DNA from: Candidatus Electronema nielsenii
GTDB taxonomy: Bacteria > Desulfobacterota > Desulfobulbia > Desulfobulbales > Desulfobulbaceae
NCBI GenBank assembly: GCA_026122915.1
Contig: JAGIXO010000029.1
Span: 1 to 17,000, forward strand
Reading direction: 5' to 3'
Length of the DNA stretch: 17,000 nt
Shown here in pieces: positions 1 to 7,210 of this stretch. The translations under genes and the position numbers were made by a program. The first letter of the stretch is position 1, and every line of letters begins with the position of its first letter. The notes under the pieces are model-generated. The model worked only from the letters and a program-made list of their open reading frames with translations. It ran no database searches and was not told where the DNA came from.

Positions 1-48
1 CCTTTGTAGAGAGATGGGAATACCTTTTTCAGGGATACCTGAGCAGCA

Positions 49-1116
49 TCACCCTCCCATTGCGTCATCCGGCAGCGGGAATAGGCCTTTGTTGATCGCT
101 TTCTCTCGTGCTGCCTCAACCGTGATCTTGCCTTCGTCAAGCAGCCGCTGCAAGCATTGATCCATTGTCTGCATACCTTGTGAAGTGCCAGTCTGAATCA
201 TCGACTCAATCTGGTTAATTTTGCCTTCGCGGATGATGCTGGCCAATGCGTTCGAGCCGATCAGGATTTCAACCGCAGCACAGCGGCCTTTGCCGTCTTT
301 GGTCTTGAGTAACTGCTGGGCGATAACCCCCTTGAGTGAATCCGCCAGCATAGTGCGAGTCTGGGCCTGCTCCTCAGCCGGGAAAGCATTGATGATCCGG
401 TCGATGGTCTTGGCCGCGCTGTTGGTGTGCAGAGTGCCGAAGATCAGAATGCCCAGTTCGGCGCAGGTCAGGGCTGCCGAGATGGTTTCCAGATCGCGCA
501 TTTCACCGACGAGAATGACATCGGGATTCTCGCGGTTGGCAACCTTCAGGGCTTGGGCAAAGCTCTTGGCATGACTGCCGATTTCTCGCTGAGAAAAGAC
601 GCACTGCTTGTTAGGATGAACAAACTCCAGCGGGTCTTCAATAGTGATGATGTGCTTGGGATGTTTGTCGTTGATCAGGTCGATGATCGCGGCCATCGTG
701 GTTGATTTTCCGCTGCCAGTTGGCCCGGTGACTAAAACCATGCCGCGCACGTAGTCGGCAATGCCCTTCACCACGTCCGGCATTCCCAATTGGTCAAGGG
801 TTAGTATCTTGGTCGGAATGATGCGGAAGACCGCGCCGAGACCCCGCTGCTGATAGAAAAAGTTGCAGCGAAAACGGCCCACGCCTTCCAGCGCATACGC
901 CTTGTCAAAATCCCGGTTCTTGTCAATAATCGCCTGCTGATCCTGATCAAGGATTTCAAAGAGAATACGCTTGTTGCTTTCCGGGGTGAGTACTGGTTCG
1001 TCTAACGGCACCAGCTCGCCCCGCAGACGCAGCATTGGCGGAAAGCCGATAACCATGTGCAGGTCGCTGGCCCCGCGTTCTTTCATCTGGTTGAAATATG
1101 AATCAATCTGTGCCAT
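49..1116 (-). CDS. pilT: PilT-class type IV pilus retraction ATPase (second copy of a tandem pair)
   Basis: A 355-aa hexameric AAA-type ATPase that would power type IV pilus retraction at the inner-membrane base of the pilus machine. Visible motifs are Walker A GPTGSGKST (residues 131-139), the Asp box IITIEDPLEF (156-165), a Walker B segment with VGEMRD (203-208) holding the catalytic Glu205, and the His box ending GTLHTNSA (227-234) with His230. The usual TGHL of the His box reads LGIL here, so the first His is absent. The AIRNLIRE-like C-terminal motif is NALASIIREGK. Length is normal for PilT. The ATG start is preceded by GGAAAG at good spacing. The gene lies 44 bp downstream of a second PilT gene on the same strand, so the two are probably co-transcribed. 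Assignment to PilT class is confident; PilT versus PilU subtype is not settled. Confidence 0.93.
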   Translation of the reverse strand: MAQIDSYFNQMKERGASDLHMVIGFPPMLRLRGELVPLDEPVLTPESNKRILFEILDQDQQAIIDKNRDFDKAYALEGVGRFRCNFFYQQRGLGAVFRIIPTKILTLDQLGMPDVVKGIADYVRGMVLVTGPTGSGKSTTMAAIIDLINDKHPKHIITIEDPLEFVHPNKQCVFSQREIGSHAKSFAQALKVANRENPDVILVGEMRDLETISAALTCAELGILIFGTLHTNSAAKTIDRIINAFPAEEQAQTRTMLADSLKGVIAQQLLKTKDGKGRCAAVEILIGSNALASIIREGKINQIESMIQTGTSQGMQTMDQCLQRLLDEGKITVEAAREKAINKGLFPLPDDAMGG

Positions 1117-1160
1117 GATGTCTTTCCGTGGATTTCTGTCCCGCTCGTGATGATCTGGTT

Positions 1161-2222
1161 TCAGGCTTTGGGTGCAAAGGGCTTCAGCAGCTCTTTTTTG
1201 TCGATGTTGGCCTTTGCAGTGTCATAGGTGATCTTCCCCTGCTGCAACATCTCCAGCACCGACTCATCCATCAGCTTCATGCCAGAAGCCCGACCCATCT
1301 GCATAGTGGAGCGAATCTGATAAGTTTTGTTGTCACGGATTAGGTTGGCAATAGACAGGTTGCCGAGCATAATTTCAGCGGCCATGTACATACAGGAGCC
1401 ATCCGCGCTGGGTACTAATCGCTGGGTAAAGACCGCTTTCAGAGATTCACTGAGCATAGCCCGGATTTGATTCTGCTCACCAGAAGGATAGGAGTCAATG
1501 ATCCGATCCACGGTTTTTGGCGCGCTGGAGGTGGACAGAGTGCCGATGACTAAATGGCCGGTTTCTGAAGCAGAGATAGCCAAGGAGACCGTTTCCAAAT
1601 CGCGCAGCTCGCCAATCACGATCACGTCCGGGTCTTGGCGCAGCGCACCTTTCAAGGCGTTAGCATACGCCAAGGTGTCTTTGCCGATCTGCCGCTGATT
1701 CACCGCCCCTTTTTTGAGCGGGTGGACAAATTCAATCGGGTCTTCAACAGTCAGGATGTGATGCGCCTTGGTGCTGTTGATGTGATCAACCATCGAGGCC
1801 AAGGTGGTGGTTTTGCCGTGGCCTGTTGCTCCTGTCACCAAAATGATGCCTTGGTGATTTTCCAAAATTTTGTGCATTACATCCGGGATACCCAGCTCTT
1901 TGAAGGAAGGAATTTTGCTCGGAATAACTCGGAAGATGCAGCTTAGGCCGTTGTTATGAAACATAGCACTGCCCCGAAAACGACCCAACCCTTCCACGTC
2001 ATAGGCAAAATCTAACTGCATCTCATCGCGGAGGACGCGCTGCTGCTCCGGGGTTAAAATCTCCAGAATCACCTTGCGGCAGCTTGCGTCTGTGAGTGGC
2101 TGGCTTTTCAGCCGGATCATTTTGCCGAGCCGCCGCACCATGAACGGCTCGCCGGGCAGCACATGAATGTCAGAGGCTTTCAGATCAACCGCCGCTTTGA
2201 ACACCTTGTCCAATATCGCCAT
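1161..2222 (-). CDS. PilT-like ATPase lacking the second His-box histidine (first copy of the pair)
   Basis: A 353-aa retraction-ATPase paralogue that aligns with its downstream neighbour without gaps over most of its length. Walker A is GATGHGKTT (131-139), the Asp box ILTVEDPIEF (156-165), and Walker B IGELRD with Glu205. The His box reads TGHLVIGTLSTSSA: the first His (223) is kept but the second, normally in TLHT, is Ser230. The AIRNLIRE-like motif is present as SIANLIRDNK. An ATG three codons upstream (2231) is possible, but its only Shine-Dalgarno bases touch the start codon. The ATG at 2222 has GGA nine bases upstream and gives the family-like start MAILDKVF, so I prefer it. ATPase function is expected. 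Whether it retracts pili itself or modulates the other PilT is unknown. Confidence 0.9.
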   Translation of the reverse strand: MAILDKVFKAAVDLKASDIHVLPGEPFMVRRLGKMIRLKSQPLTDASCRKVILEILTPEQQRVLRDEMQLDFAYDVEGLGRFRGSAMFHNNGLSCIFRVIPSKIPSFKELGIPDVMHKILENHQGIILVTGATGHGKTTTLASMVDHINSTKAHHILTVEDPIEFVHPLKKGAVNQRQIGKDTLAYANALKGALRQDPDVIVIGELRDLETVSLAISASETGHLVIGTLSTSSAPKTVDRIIDSYPSGEQNQIRAMLSESLKAVFTQRLVPSADGSCMYMAAEIMLGNLSIANLIRDNKTYQIRSTMQMGRASGMKLMDESVLEMLQQGKITYDTAKANIDKKELLKPFAPKA

Positions 2223-2288
2223 AGCACACATTCCAGTAAGGGAAGGCCCCTGCGCCTGCCTTTTTTCCGGCGAGCCGGGAAGCTCTGC

Positions 2289-2316
2289 GGGACAACCACA
2301 GGGGGTTGCCCCTACA
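2289..2316. repeat. REP-like GC-rich hairpin element
   Basis: On the minus strand GTAGGGGCAACC, a six-base loop (CCCTGT), then GGTTGTCCC form a nine-pair stem with a single G-U pair. Elements of the form GTAGGGGCRACC...GGTYGCCC are, to my knowledge, common dispersed palindromes in several bacterial groups. Only one copy is seen here, in the 230-bp gap between the bactofilin terminator region and the first pilT gene, so repetitiveness is not shown by this window. Confidence 0.5.
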
Positions 2317-2380
2317 GCGTTTTCACACGGTTATACTCTACCACAGACAGCGGCGGAAAAAAACTGCGAATGCAGCAAAG

Positions 2381-2419
2381 AAAAAAGCGGAAGCCGTCCT
2401 CTTCGGACCGCCTCCGCTT
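2381..2419 (-). terminator. Rho-independent terminator of the bactofilin gene
   Basis: A 15-bp stem with two mismatches (arms 2385-2399 and 2405-2419, loop TCTTC) is followed on the minus strand by a run of T bases at 2386-2381. It lies 34 bp past the bactofilin stop codon in the right orientation, so the PilT pair downstream probably needs its own promoter. A weak -10 candidate, TATAAC on the minus strand, lies at 2335-2330. Confidence 0.8.
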
Positions 2420-2452
2420 GCCTTCATCTGGGAACTGTCATGCTGCCCAGCG

Positions 2453-2938
2453 TTATTTCTTCGGATTTTCAGCTATCGGCGGGGTTAGCAGAATTTTTGC
2501 TCGATCAGGGCCAGAAACCTGAGTCTGCTTACGGGAACTGGCATGAATTTCGCCGTCTAAGGAAGCCCCGGATTCCACAGTCAGATTTTCTGATTTGAGA
2601 ATACCGTTGATTGAGGAGGTGGCATGAGCTGTGACGATCTCAGCAGTGATGTTACCTTGCACTCTGCCGTGGCAAACTAATGTGGCCGCATCGATATTGC
2701 CGGTGACATTAGCTGTCTCGCTGAGAATTAGGTATTCTCCGGTTATATTACCTTCAATAGTGCCATCAAAGCGAGCCTTCCCTTTAAAGGAAACTTCACC
2801 CTTAATAGTCATTTCTTTGGCCAACACACTCTCAATCGGGTCTTTATCGTTTTTCACAATTTTTTTCTCCGGCAGCGGCGCAGCAGCGGCGGGTTCTGTT
2901 TTTGGTTTTGCCTTCTCTTCCTTGCTGAATAAACCCAT
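2453..2938 (-). CDS. Bactofilin (polymer-forming cytoskeletal protein)
   Basis: A 161-aa protein of the bactofilin family (DUF583), which self-assembles without nucleotides into filaments or sheets at the inner membrane and positions cell-wall or polarity factors. Residues about 1-32 are a Lys/Ala/Pro-rich flexible tail. Residues about 38-135 show the alternating small and hydrophobic repeats of a right-handed beta-helix, for example GEVSFKGKARFDGTIEGNI and SINGILKSENLTVESGASLDGEI. A short disordered tail follows. GAGGAG lies eight bases before the ATG. The gene starts 22 bp after the M23 peptidase stop on the same strand and ends at a terminator. Bactofilin next to a LytM peptidase is a recurrent pairing in cell-shape systems (for example CcmA with Csd proteins in Helicobacter). 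Confidence 0.93.
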   Translation of the reverse strand: MGLFSKEEKAKPKTEPAAAAPLPEKKIVKNDKDPIESVLAKEMTIKGEVSFKGKARFDGTIEGNITGEYLILSETANVTGNIDAATLVCHGRVQGNITAEIVTAHATSSINGILKSENLTVESGASLDGEIHASSRKQTQVSGPDRAKILLTPPIAENPKK

Positions 2939-2960
2939 TGTTCAATCTCCTCATCACCTG

Positions 2961-4067
2961 TCACATAGGCACAATAAACGAAAGATCGGCGACGGAAAGA
3001 TATTTTTCCGGATCAACCGCTTTGCCTTTGTAGTGAACTTCATAATGCAAATGGGGGCCGGTGGAGCGACCGCTGTTACCCAACAGTCCGACTGCATCTC
3101 CCCGACTGACTGCGTCACCTGTACTGACCAGCGTTTTACTCAAATGGGCAAACAAAGTTTCGTAGCCATTACCGTGTCGCACAACCACATAATTGCCAAA
3201 TCCACCCTGATCCCAGCCCGCTTCTTTCACTACGCCCTCGGCAGTCGCTGTGACATTGTCGCCGATGCCGCCCTTGAAGTCAATCCCGGCATGAAAAGCA
3301 AGCTGGCCGTTGAAAGGATCGCTGCGACGACCAAAACCACTGGTGATTCTGCCTCGTGCGGGCAGACCTAAGGGCATCTGTTGGATCGCCTTGATATAGC
3401 GATCACTCCGATTTAGGAGTCGCTCGCTGGAGCGTTCATCAAAAGTTACCGCCACAAAGGGACCACCGCTGTTGGAGGTGGGATTTTTGCTCACCTTGAC
3501 ATCCACGCCGATCTGACTCATCATGGTTTCGATCATCCGGCTGCGCTCATCTAAACGACCCGCAGTTTTCTCAATCAGCTCCTGCTTGTCCTGTTGCGCC
3601 TGCTCCAACTCGGCCAGCAGATGCGCTGTTTTCGCCGAACCAGCGGTGCTGATTAATTCTTCTTCGTAGCGGCAGATCAATCGTTCCTGCTCTGCGCTGA
3701 AGTGCTGGGCAGCAGCTTTTTTTTCCTGTTGAAGTGCGTTGATTTGGGTCTGATAAGCAGCAGCCTGTTCCTGCCAATTGCGCTCACGAACAGCCAGCTC
3801 TTGCTGGAGCTGTCCCTCAAAATCGCTGTGAAAGGATTTTAACTCTCGTTCTTGGCTAACCGCCTTGACAGCCAGCACTCTTTTTTCCTGAAAGAATCGT
3901 GTTCCTAACCAAGTGCCAACGGTTAAAGCAGTCAGGAGAAAAAGCAGCACTGCCAGAATTACTGCGGCCCGATCCCGTTCAATAACAAAAGACAGAGCCT
4001 TACCGGTCTCGCCGGTAACGACTAAATGCAGTCGTTCGGGAATTGATGAATAACCTTTGATGATCAT
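2961..4067 (-). CDS. Membrane-anchored M23/LytM-family peptidoglycan endopeptidase
   Basis: A 368-aa protein with a short cytoplasmic N-terminus, one transmembrane segment (about residues 34-56), a long Gln/Glu-rich coiled coil (about 60-190), and a C-terminal LytM domain facing the periplasm. The zinc ligands appear intact: FHAGIDFKGG supplies His and Asp, HLHYEV the HxH pair, and LFAHL the further catalytic His. It should therefore be an active peptidoglycan crosslink hydrolase rather than a degenerate EnvC-like activator. The reading frame extends upstream to 4184, but a good -10 box lies inside that extension. The ATG at 4067 gives the usual family start MIIKGYSS with a modest AGG just upstream, so I take that start. 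An AGGAGG sits unusually far upstream (20 nt). It is immediately followed by the bactofilin gene. Confidence 0.9.
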   Translation of the reverse strand: MIIKGYSSIPERLHLVVTGETGKALSFVIERDRAAVILAVLLFLLTALTVGTWLGTRFFQEKRVLAVKAVSQERELKSFHSDFEGQLQQELAVRERNWQEQAAAYQTQINALQQEKKAAAQHFSAEQERLICRYEEELISTAGSAKTAHLLAELEQAQQDKQELIEKTAGRLDERSRMIETMMSQIGVDVKVSKNPTSNSGGPFVAVTFDERSSERLLNRSDRYIKAIQQMPLGLPARGRITSGFGRRSDPFNGQLAFHAGIDFKGGIGDNVTATAEGVVKEAGWDQGGFGNYVVVRHGNGYETLFAHLSKTLVSTGDAVSRGDAVGLLGNSGRSTGPHLHYEVHYKGKAVDPEKYLSVADLSFIVPM

Positions 4068-4122
4068 GAGTACCTGCGGATTGAGTTCCTCCTGTGCTGA
4101 TGGTCCTTTTGCGCTACTCGGT

Positions 4123-4128
4123 AGTATA
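4123..4128 (-). promoter_or_regulatory. Candidate -10 box for the peptidase-bactofilin operon
   Basis: The minus strand reads TATACT, one base from the sigma-70 consensus, 56 bp before the chosen peptidase start. The -35 region 17 bp upstream (TATTCC) is poor, so the call rests on the -10 box. It also argues against the longer reading frame being translated. Confidence 0.45.
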
Positions 4129-4215
4129 ACAGAACGTACTGGGTAGGAATAGGAAATATTCTCATCAGAACGCTGATAGCACAACCGGCCTCAACTGCGG
4201 GAGAACTGCGGAAAT

Positions 4216-4236
4216 GCCGCTGCTGGAAGCAGCGGC
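4216..4236 (-). terminator. Hairpin after the small acidic gene, probable terminator
   Basis: A perfect 9-bp GC-rich stem, GCCGCTGCT / AGCAGCGGC with loop TCC (minus strand), starts five bases after the TAA of the acidic-protein gene. The trailing sequence ATTTCC is only weakly T-rich, so termination may be partial. Confidence 0.55.
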
Positions 4237-4241
4237 TTCTA

Positions 4242-4496
4242 TTACAGATCAAGCACCCAGTCGGGAATGCGATGCAGAATGTATTCTGTCACCTGCTCCC
4301 GACCCTTGTCACCTTTGACCGGCTTAACATCCTTGACTACCTCATCAAAGTCAAACCAGCAGAGTTCGCGATCATCCTTGGAGTACACCGTAAAAATACG
4401 GTGATCCGGGTCGTCAACATCCTCTTCCTCTTGAATAGCACCGACTAACTGACTGGCTTCATCAAAAGGCAAAAAACGTATTTCCTCGTTGCTCAC
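4242..4496 (-). CDS. Small acidic protein of unknown function
   Basis: An 84-aa protein I do not recognise. It is strongly acidic, with a run of Glu and Asp at residues 23-31 (EEEDVDDPD) and aromatic-rich segments (LCWFDFDEV, residues 45-53). It has no signal peptide, membrane segment or cysteine pair, so it is probably a soluble cytoplasmic protein. The start is GTG at 4496, preceded by AGGAGG with five bases of spacing. The first 30 bases upstream contain only this ribosome site and then the rpmB terminator. Transcription therefore depends on read-through from rpmB or on a promoter overlapping that terminator. Confidence 0.75.
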   Translation of the reverse strand: MSNEEIRFLPFDEASQLVGAIQEEEDVDDPDHRIFTVYSKDDRELCWFDFDEVVKDVKPVKGDKGREQVTEYILHRIPDWVLDL

Positions 4497-4525
4497 AAGT
4501 TCCTCCTGTCACAAGGTCATGAAAT

Positions 4526-4561
4526 AAAAAAAGGGCCGGAAAGAAGCTCTCCGCGCCCTTT
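4526..4561 (-). terminator. Rho-independent terminator of rpmB
   Basis: On the minus strand AAAGGGC, a bulged G, then CGGAGAG, loop CTT, CTTTCCG and GCCCTTT form a 14-pair stem with one G-U pair. It runs straight into seven T bases (4532-4526). It lies between the rpmB stop and the ribosome site of the next gene, so it probably controls how much of the acidic-protein message is made. Confidence 0.85.
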
Positions 4562-4584
4562 GCACACACTGCGCTCTCAAAAGA

Positions 4585-4779
4585 TCAAGCAGGCTTAACC
4601 ACCGCGCCGGAACGAATACAGCGGGTACAAACCCGGATGCGGGCCGTGCGACCGCTGCCGCTGACAGAGCGAACGGTCTGCAAATTTGGCAGCCAACGTC
4701 GTCTGCTTTTGTTGTGCGCATGACTGACAATATTGCCAGTGGCCGGGCCTTTTCCACAGATTTCACATTTATATGACAT
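4585..4779 (-). CDS. rpmB: 50S ribosomal protein L28
   Basis: A 64-aa ribosomal protein of the large subunit. It begins MSYKCEICGKGP, has the typical VSHAHNKSRRRWLPNLQ core and ends with IRVCTRCIRSG. Two CxxC pairs (residues 5-8 and 51-54) mark the zinc-binding form of L28. Length is typical. AAGGAG lies eight bases before the ATG. It has its own promoter about 50 bp upstream and a strong terminator downstream. The small acidic gene follows. The usual partner rpmG (L33) is not adjacent. Confidence 0.97.
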   Translation of the reverse strand: MSYKCEICGKGPATGNIVSHAHNKSRRRWLPNLQTVRSVSGSGRTARIRVCTRCIRSGAVVKPA

Positions 4780-4826
4780 GATATGTTCTCCTTGCAGGGG
4801 GTTGTTCGTGAAATTTTGAATTGTTA

Positions 4827-4855
4827 TTCATACATCTCCCCTGCAAAAAATGCAA
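4827..4855 (-). promoter_or_regulatory. Probable sigma-70 promoter of rpmB
   Basis: On the minus strand TTGCAT (4855-4850) and TATGAA (4832-4827) are separated by exactly 17 bp, 48 bp before the L28 start codon. Confidence 0.65.
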
Positions 4856-4929
4856 GCCCTTTTCAGCAGCAGGCGGCCAACAGATGGTTGTTTTTTTCTG
4901 CACCTCGACTTTTCCGTGAAAATTACCGC

Positions 4930-4958
4930 TTGACAGCAGAACAAATCAAGGCTATCAT
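4930..4958 (+). promoter_or_regulatory. Strong sigma-70 promoter of tRNA-Ala
   Basis: TTGACA at 4930-4935, 17-bp spacing, and TATCAT at 4953-4958. The -35 box is perfect and the -10 box differs by one base. It lies 14 bp before the tRNA 5' end, as expected for a stable-RNA promoter, and is back to back with the rpmB promoter. Confidence 0.85.
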
Positions 4959-4972
4959 GGCCTCCGTTTGGA

Positions 4973-5048
<76 letters not shown>

Positions 5049-5204
5049 ATATTCCGCAGCATCATCTTCCCGCGTAGCACTTCTGTTGTACGTTCCTTTT
5101 GATTCATCAGGCTTCTTTTTGTCATTCCTACGTTCTTGAGCAGGCGCAAGAGTATCGCATCTTGACCTTGCATCTCGTTCTTTTCCCCATTTGCTGCAAA
5201 GATT

Positions 5205-6677
5205 ATGCTCAAAACAGCACTTCAACGTCCGCATGAATTCATCATCACCTATGAGCTGGTACCTGGACAAAGCAGCGGTGGCAGACGAGTGGAGCGGATG
5301 CTTGATTTTGCTCGCCACGTCAAGGCAGACGGCAGGGTCAGTGCTTTGTCGGTCACAGATAATCCTGGCGGCAGCCCAGCCTTGGCTCCGGCAGCCATTG
5401 GCGAAGAGCTGCTCAACATCGGTATTGAGCCGCTGATCCACTTCTCTCTCAAGGATAAGAACCGGGATCAGGTGGTTAGTCACATCTATCTCTATCAGCG
5501 ATTAGGTCTGCACTCGCTTTTAGTGCTGGGCGGTGATTTTCCAAAGCCGGGCTATTACGGTCAAGCGCGGCCCGTGTTTGATTTAGACAGCATCCAGACT
5601 CTTCGTCTCCTGCGGGACATGGAACAAGGCCGTTTCCTTGGCGGAGATGCAGAGGTGCAGCCGCTGTTTAAAGGCTGCGTGGTTTCGCCTTTCAAAGCAA
5701 CTGAGGCCGAGCAAGTTTGGCAGTACGTGCAGCTACGGCACAAAGTAGAGGCTGGAGCAGACTTCATCATCAGTCAATTAGGCTTTGATCTCCACAAATT
5801 TAATGAGCTGATAACCTTTGTTCGACGAAGCGGTATCAATTTACCAGTGCTGGCCAATGTTTTTATTCCTTCGTTGCCCGTGGCGCGAGCAATGGCTGCT
5901 GGCAAAGTGCCAGGCGTGCTGCTTGCTGAAGAGCTGTTGACTCAGATAGAACACGAAGCAGCGGCAGGGCACAAGCAAGCTCGTCTTGAACGGGCAGCGA
6001 TGATGATTGCTCGGCTCAAGCGCAGTGGTTTTCAAGGGGTGCATTTGGGTGGCAACGGCCTGAGCTTTGCTGATCTCAGCACGGTCTTGGATAAATGTAT
6101 CCAATTCGATCAAGAGGCCGAGCTGCCAGCAGCAAATTGGAATTTCCCCTTCAAAAAAACGTGGTATTTCTACCGACAAAAAGCGAGTATACTGGAAGAA
6201 ACTCAGCTGCGGCCCGGTTTAAAACCCGGCTCAGTCAAAATGCGTGCGTTGAGTCATCGCTTGATGTTTGATCAGCAGCAGCTCACCGGCAGACTCTTCG
6301 CCCATTTTTGCCTTTACTGCGCCCAAGGAAAACGGCGAACAGCGGTTTTGACGCTGATAGAACGGGCAGTAAAGCGCGTGCTATTCAACTGTCGGATGTG
6401 CGGTGACTGCACCTTGTCGCGGGCTACCTTTCTTTGTCCCCAAGCAGGCTGTCCTAAGCGTTTAGTCAATGGCCCCTGCGGTGGTAGTCGTTCTGGTTTC
6501 TGCGAAGTCTTCCCAGAACGTCGGTGCTTTTGGGTGCGAGTTTATGAACGCCTTGCTCCACAAACCACCCTTGCTCTCTTGGTAGCCCAGCCGCCGCTGC
6601 CACCCAAGGACTGGGCCTTGGAAAAAACCTCGTTCTGGATTAATTTATTTACCGGAAGGGTACGGAAAATAAAATAA
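5205..6677 (+). CDS. metF: Methylenetetrahydrofolate reductase (MetF) fused to a MetV-like cysteine-rich domain
   Basis: A 490-aa protein. Residues about 10-300 are a MetF-type TIM barrel (ITYELVPG, SVTDNPGG, LLVLGGDFPK) that reduces methylene-THF to methyl-THF. Residues from about 310 match the MetV-type C-terminal domain. Its cysteine cluster runs from Cys396 as CRMCGDCTLS, FLCPQAGCPKRL and NGPCGG. In acetogens MetV is a separate partner of MetF in the Wood-Ljungdahl methyl branch; fused or linked forms are known in sulfate reducers. The role in CO2 fixation or acetate oxidation is therefore inferred from family. No clear Shine-Dalgarno precedes the ATG at 5205. The gene follows tRNA-Ala on the same strand and may share its transcript. 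DUF2442 follows after 50 bp. Confidence 0.9.
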   Translation: MLKTALQRPHEFIITYELVPGQSSGGRRVERMLDFARHVKADGRVSALSVTDNPGGSPALAPAAIGEELLNIGIEPLIHFSLKDKNRDQVVSHIYLYQRLGLHSLLVLGGDFPKPGYYGQARPVFDLDSIQTLRLLRDMEQGRFLGGDAEVQPLFKGCVVSPFKATEAEQVWQYVQLRHKVEAGADFIISQLGFDLHKFNELITFVRRSGINLPVLANVFIPSLPVARAMAAGKVPGVLLAEELLTQIEHEAAAGHKQARLERAAMMIARLKRSGFQGVHLGGNGLSFADLSTVLDKCIQFDQEAELPAANWNFPFKKTWYFYRQKASILEETQLRPGLKPGSVKMRALSHRLMFDQQQLTGRLFAHFCLYCAQGKRRTAVLTLIERAVKRVLFNCRMCGDCTLSRATFLCPQAGCPKRLVNGPCGGSRSGFCEVFPERRCFWVRVYERLAPQTTLALLVAQPPLPPKDWALEKTSFWINLFTGRVRKIK

Positions 6678-6727
6678 GCAGAGGCAATCATCCGGCCTGA
6701 TGCTGCAAGGAGCTGAAGACTATAGGC

Positions 6728-7021
6728 ATGTACACGATTGACGGCATCGCGTATGCGGGCGAGCCTAAAGCTCCACTGAAGGTGGTTGCGGTCTATCCGC
6801 TGTCCGGCTGGAAGCTGCGGCTGCGCTTCTCCACCGGAGAGGTAAAAATCTTCGACTTTGCCTCGCTCCTGGCCGCTCCCTGCTTTCAGCCGCTCAAGGA
6901 TTTCAGCCTGTTCGCCGCTGTTTCCCTTGATCACGGCGTTCCAGCTTGGTGCGGAGGCGAAATAGACATCGCGCCAGAGAAATTATATCAGGACGGTGTG
7001 CCTGAAGGCGATGCCAACTGA
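6728..7021 (+). CDS. DUF2442 domain protein
   Basis: A 97-aa small soluble protein. Its central part (LKVVAVYPLSGWKLRLRFST, then FDFASLLAAPCFQPLKD, then IDIAPEKLYQDG) has the order and spacing of DUF2442. That family is often encoded next to DUF4160 proteins and has been proposed as antitoxin-like. No DUF4160 or other toxin candidate is adjacent, so here it is an orphan with unknown role. AAGGAG lies 15 bases before the ATG, which is unusually far. The gene is separated from metF by 50 bp and from the next gene by a structured 189-bp gap. Confidence 0.75.
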   Translation: MYTIDGIAYAGEPKAPLKVVAVYPLSGWKLRLRFSTGEVKIFDFASLLAAPCFQPLKDFSLFAAVSLDHGVPAWCGGEIDIAPEKLYQDGVPEGDAN

Positions 7022-7111
7022 GTTCAACCGCTCCGTTAATCCGCTGAACAGATACCACGGTACCGTTCAACCGATGCTGGAGGCTGTTCATCGGTATCAA
7101 GGGATCAGTTC

Positions 7112-7133
7112 AACGGCCTGTCGGAGCCGTTTT
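7112..7133 (+). terminator. Weak terminator-like hairpin after DUF2442
   Basis: AACGGC (7112-7117) and GCCGTT (7126-7131) form a 6-bp stem with an 8-base loop, and a short T run continues past the stem. The stem is short, so it is a tentative call. Confidence 0.3.
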
Positions 7134-7210
7134 GCGTATCGCTGGATGCGTTTCTCGCCTCACCGGATAGATTCTATCTCACCTTGCAACCCTTTTTCTG
7201 AGGTCTGATC

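Noticed and set aside
1..48. Short inverted repeat CAGG-TATC-CCTG downstream of pilT as a terminator
   Set aside because: The stem is only four pairs and the following A-rich and mixed sequence gives no T tract on the minus strand; the next gene lies outside the window.
2631..3371. Plus-strand 246-aa frame opposite the bactofilin and peptidase genes
   Set aside because: It is antisense to two well-supported genes with ribosome sites; the composition follows from codon bias on the other strand.
6996..7208. 70-aa open frame between DUF2442 and the ligase fusion
   Set aside because: It overlaps the DUF2442 end, shows no family-like motif, and its sequence is explained by the structured repeats in this gap.
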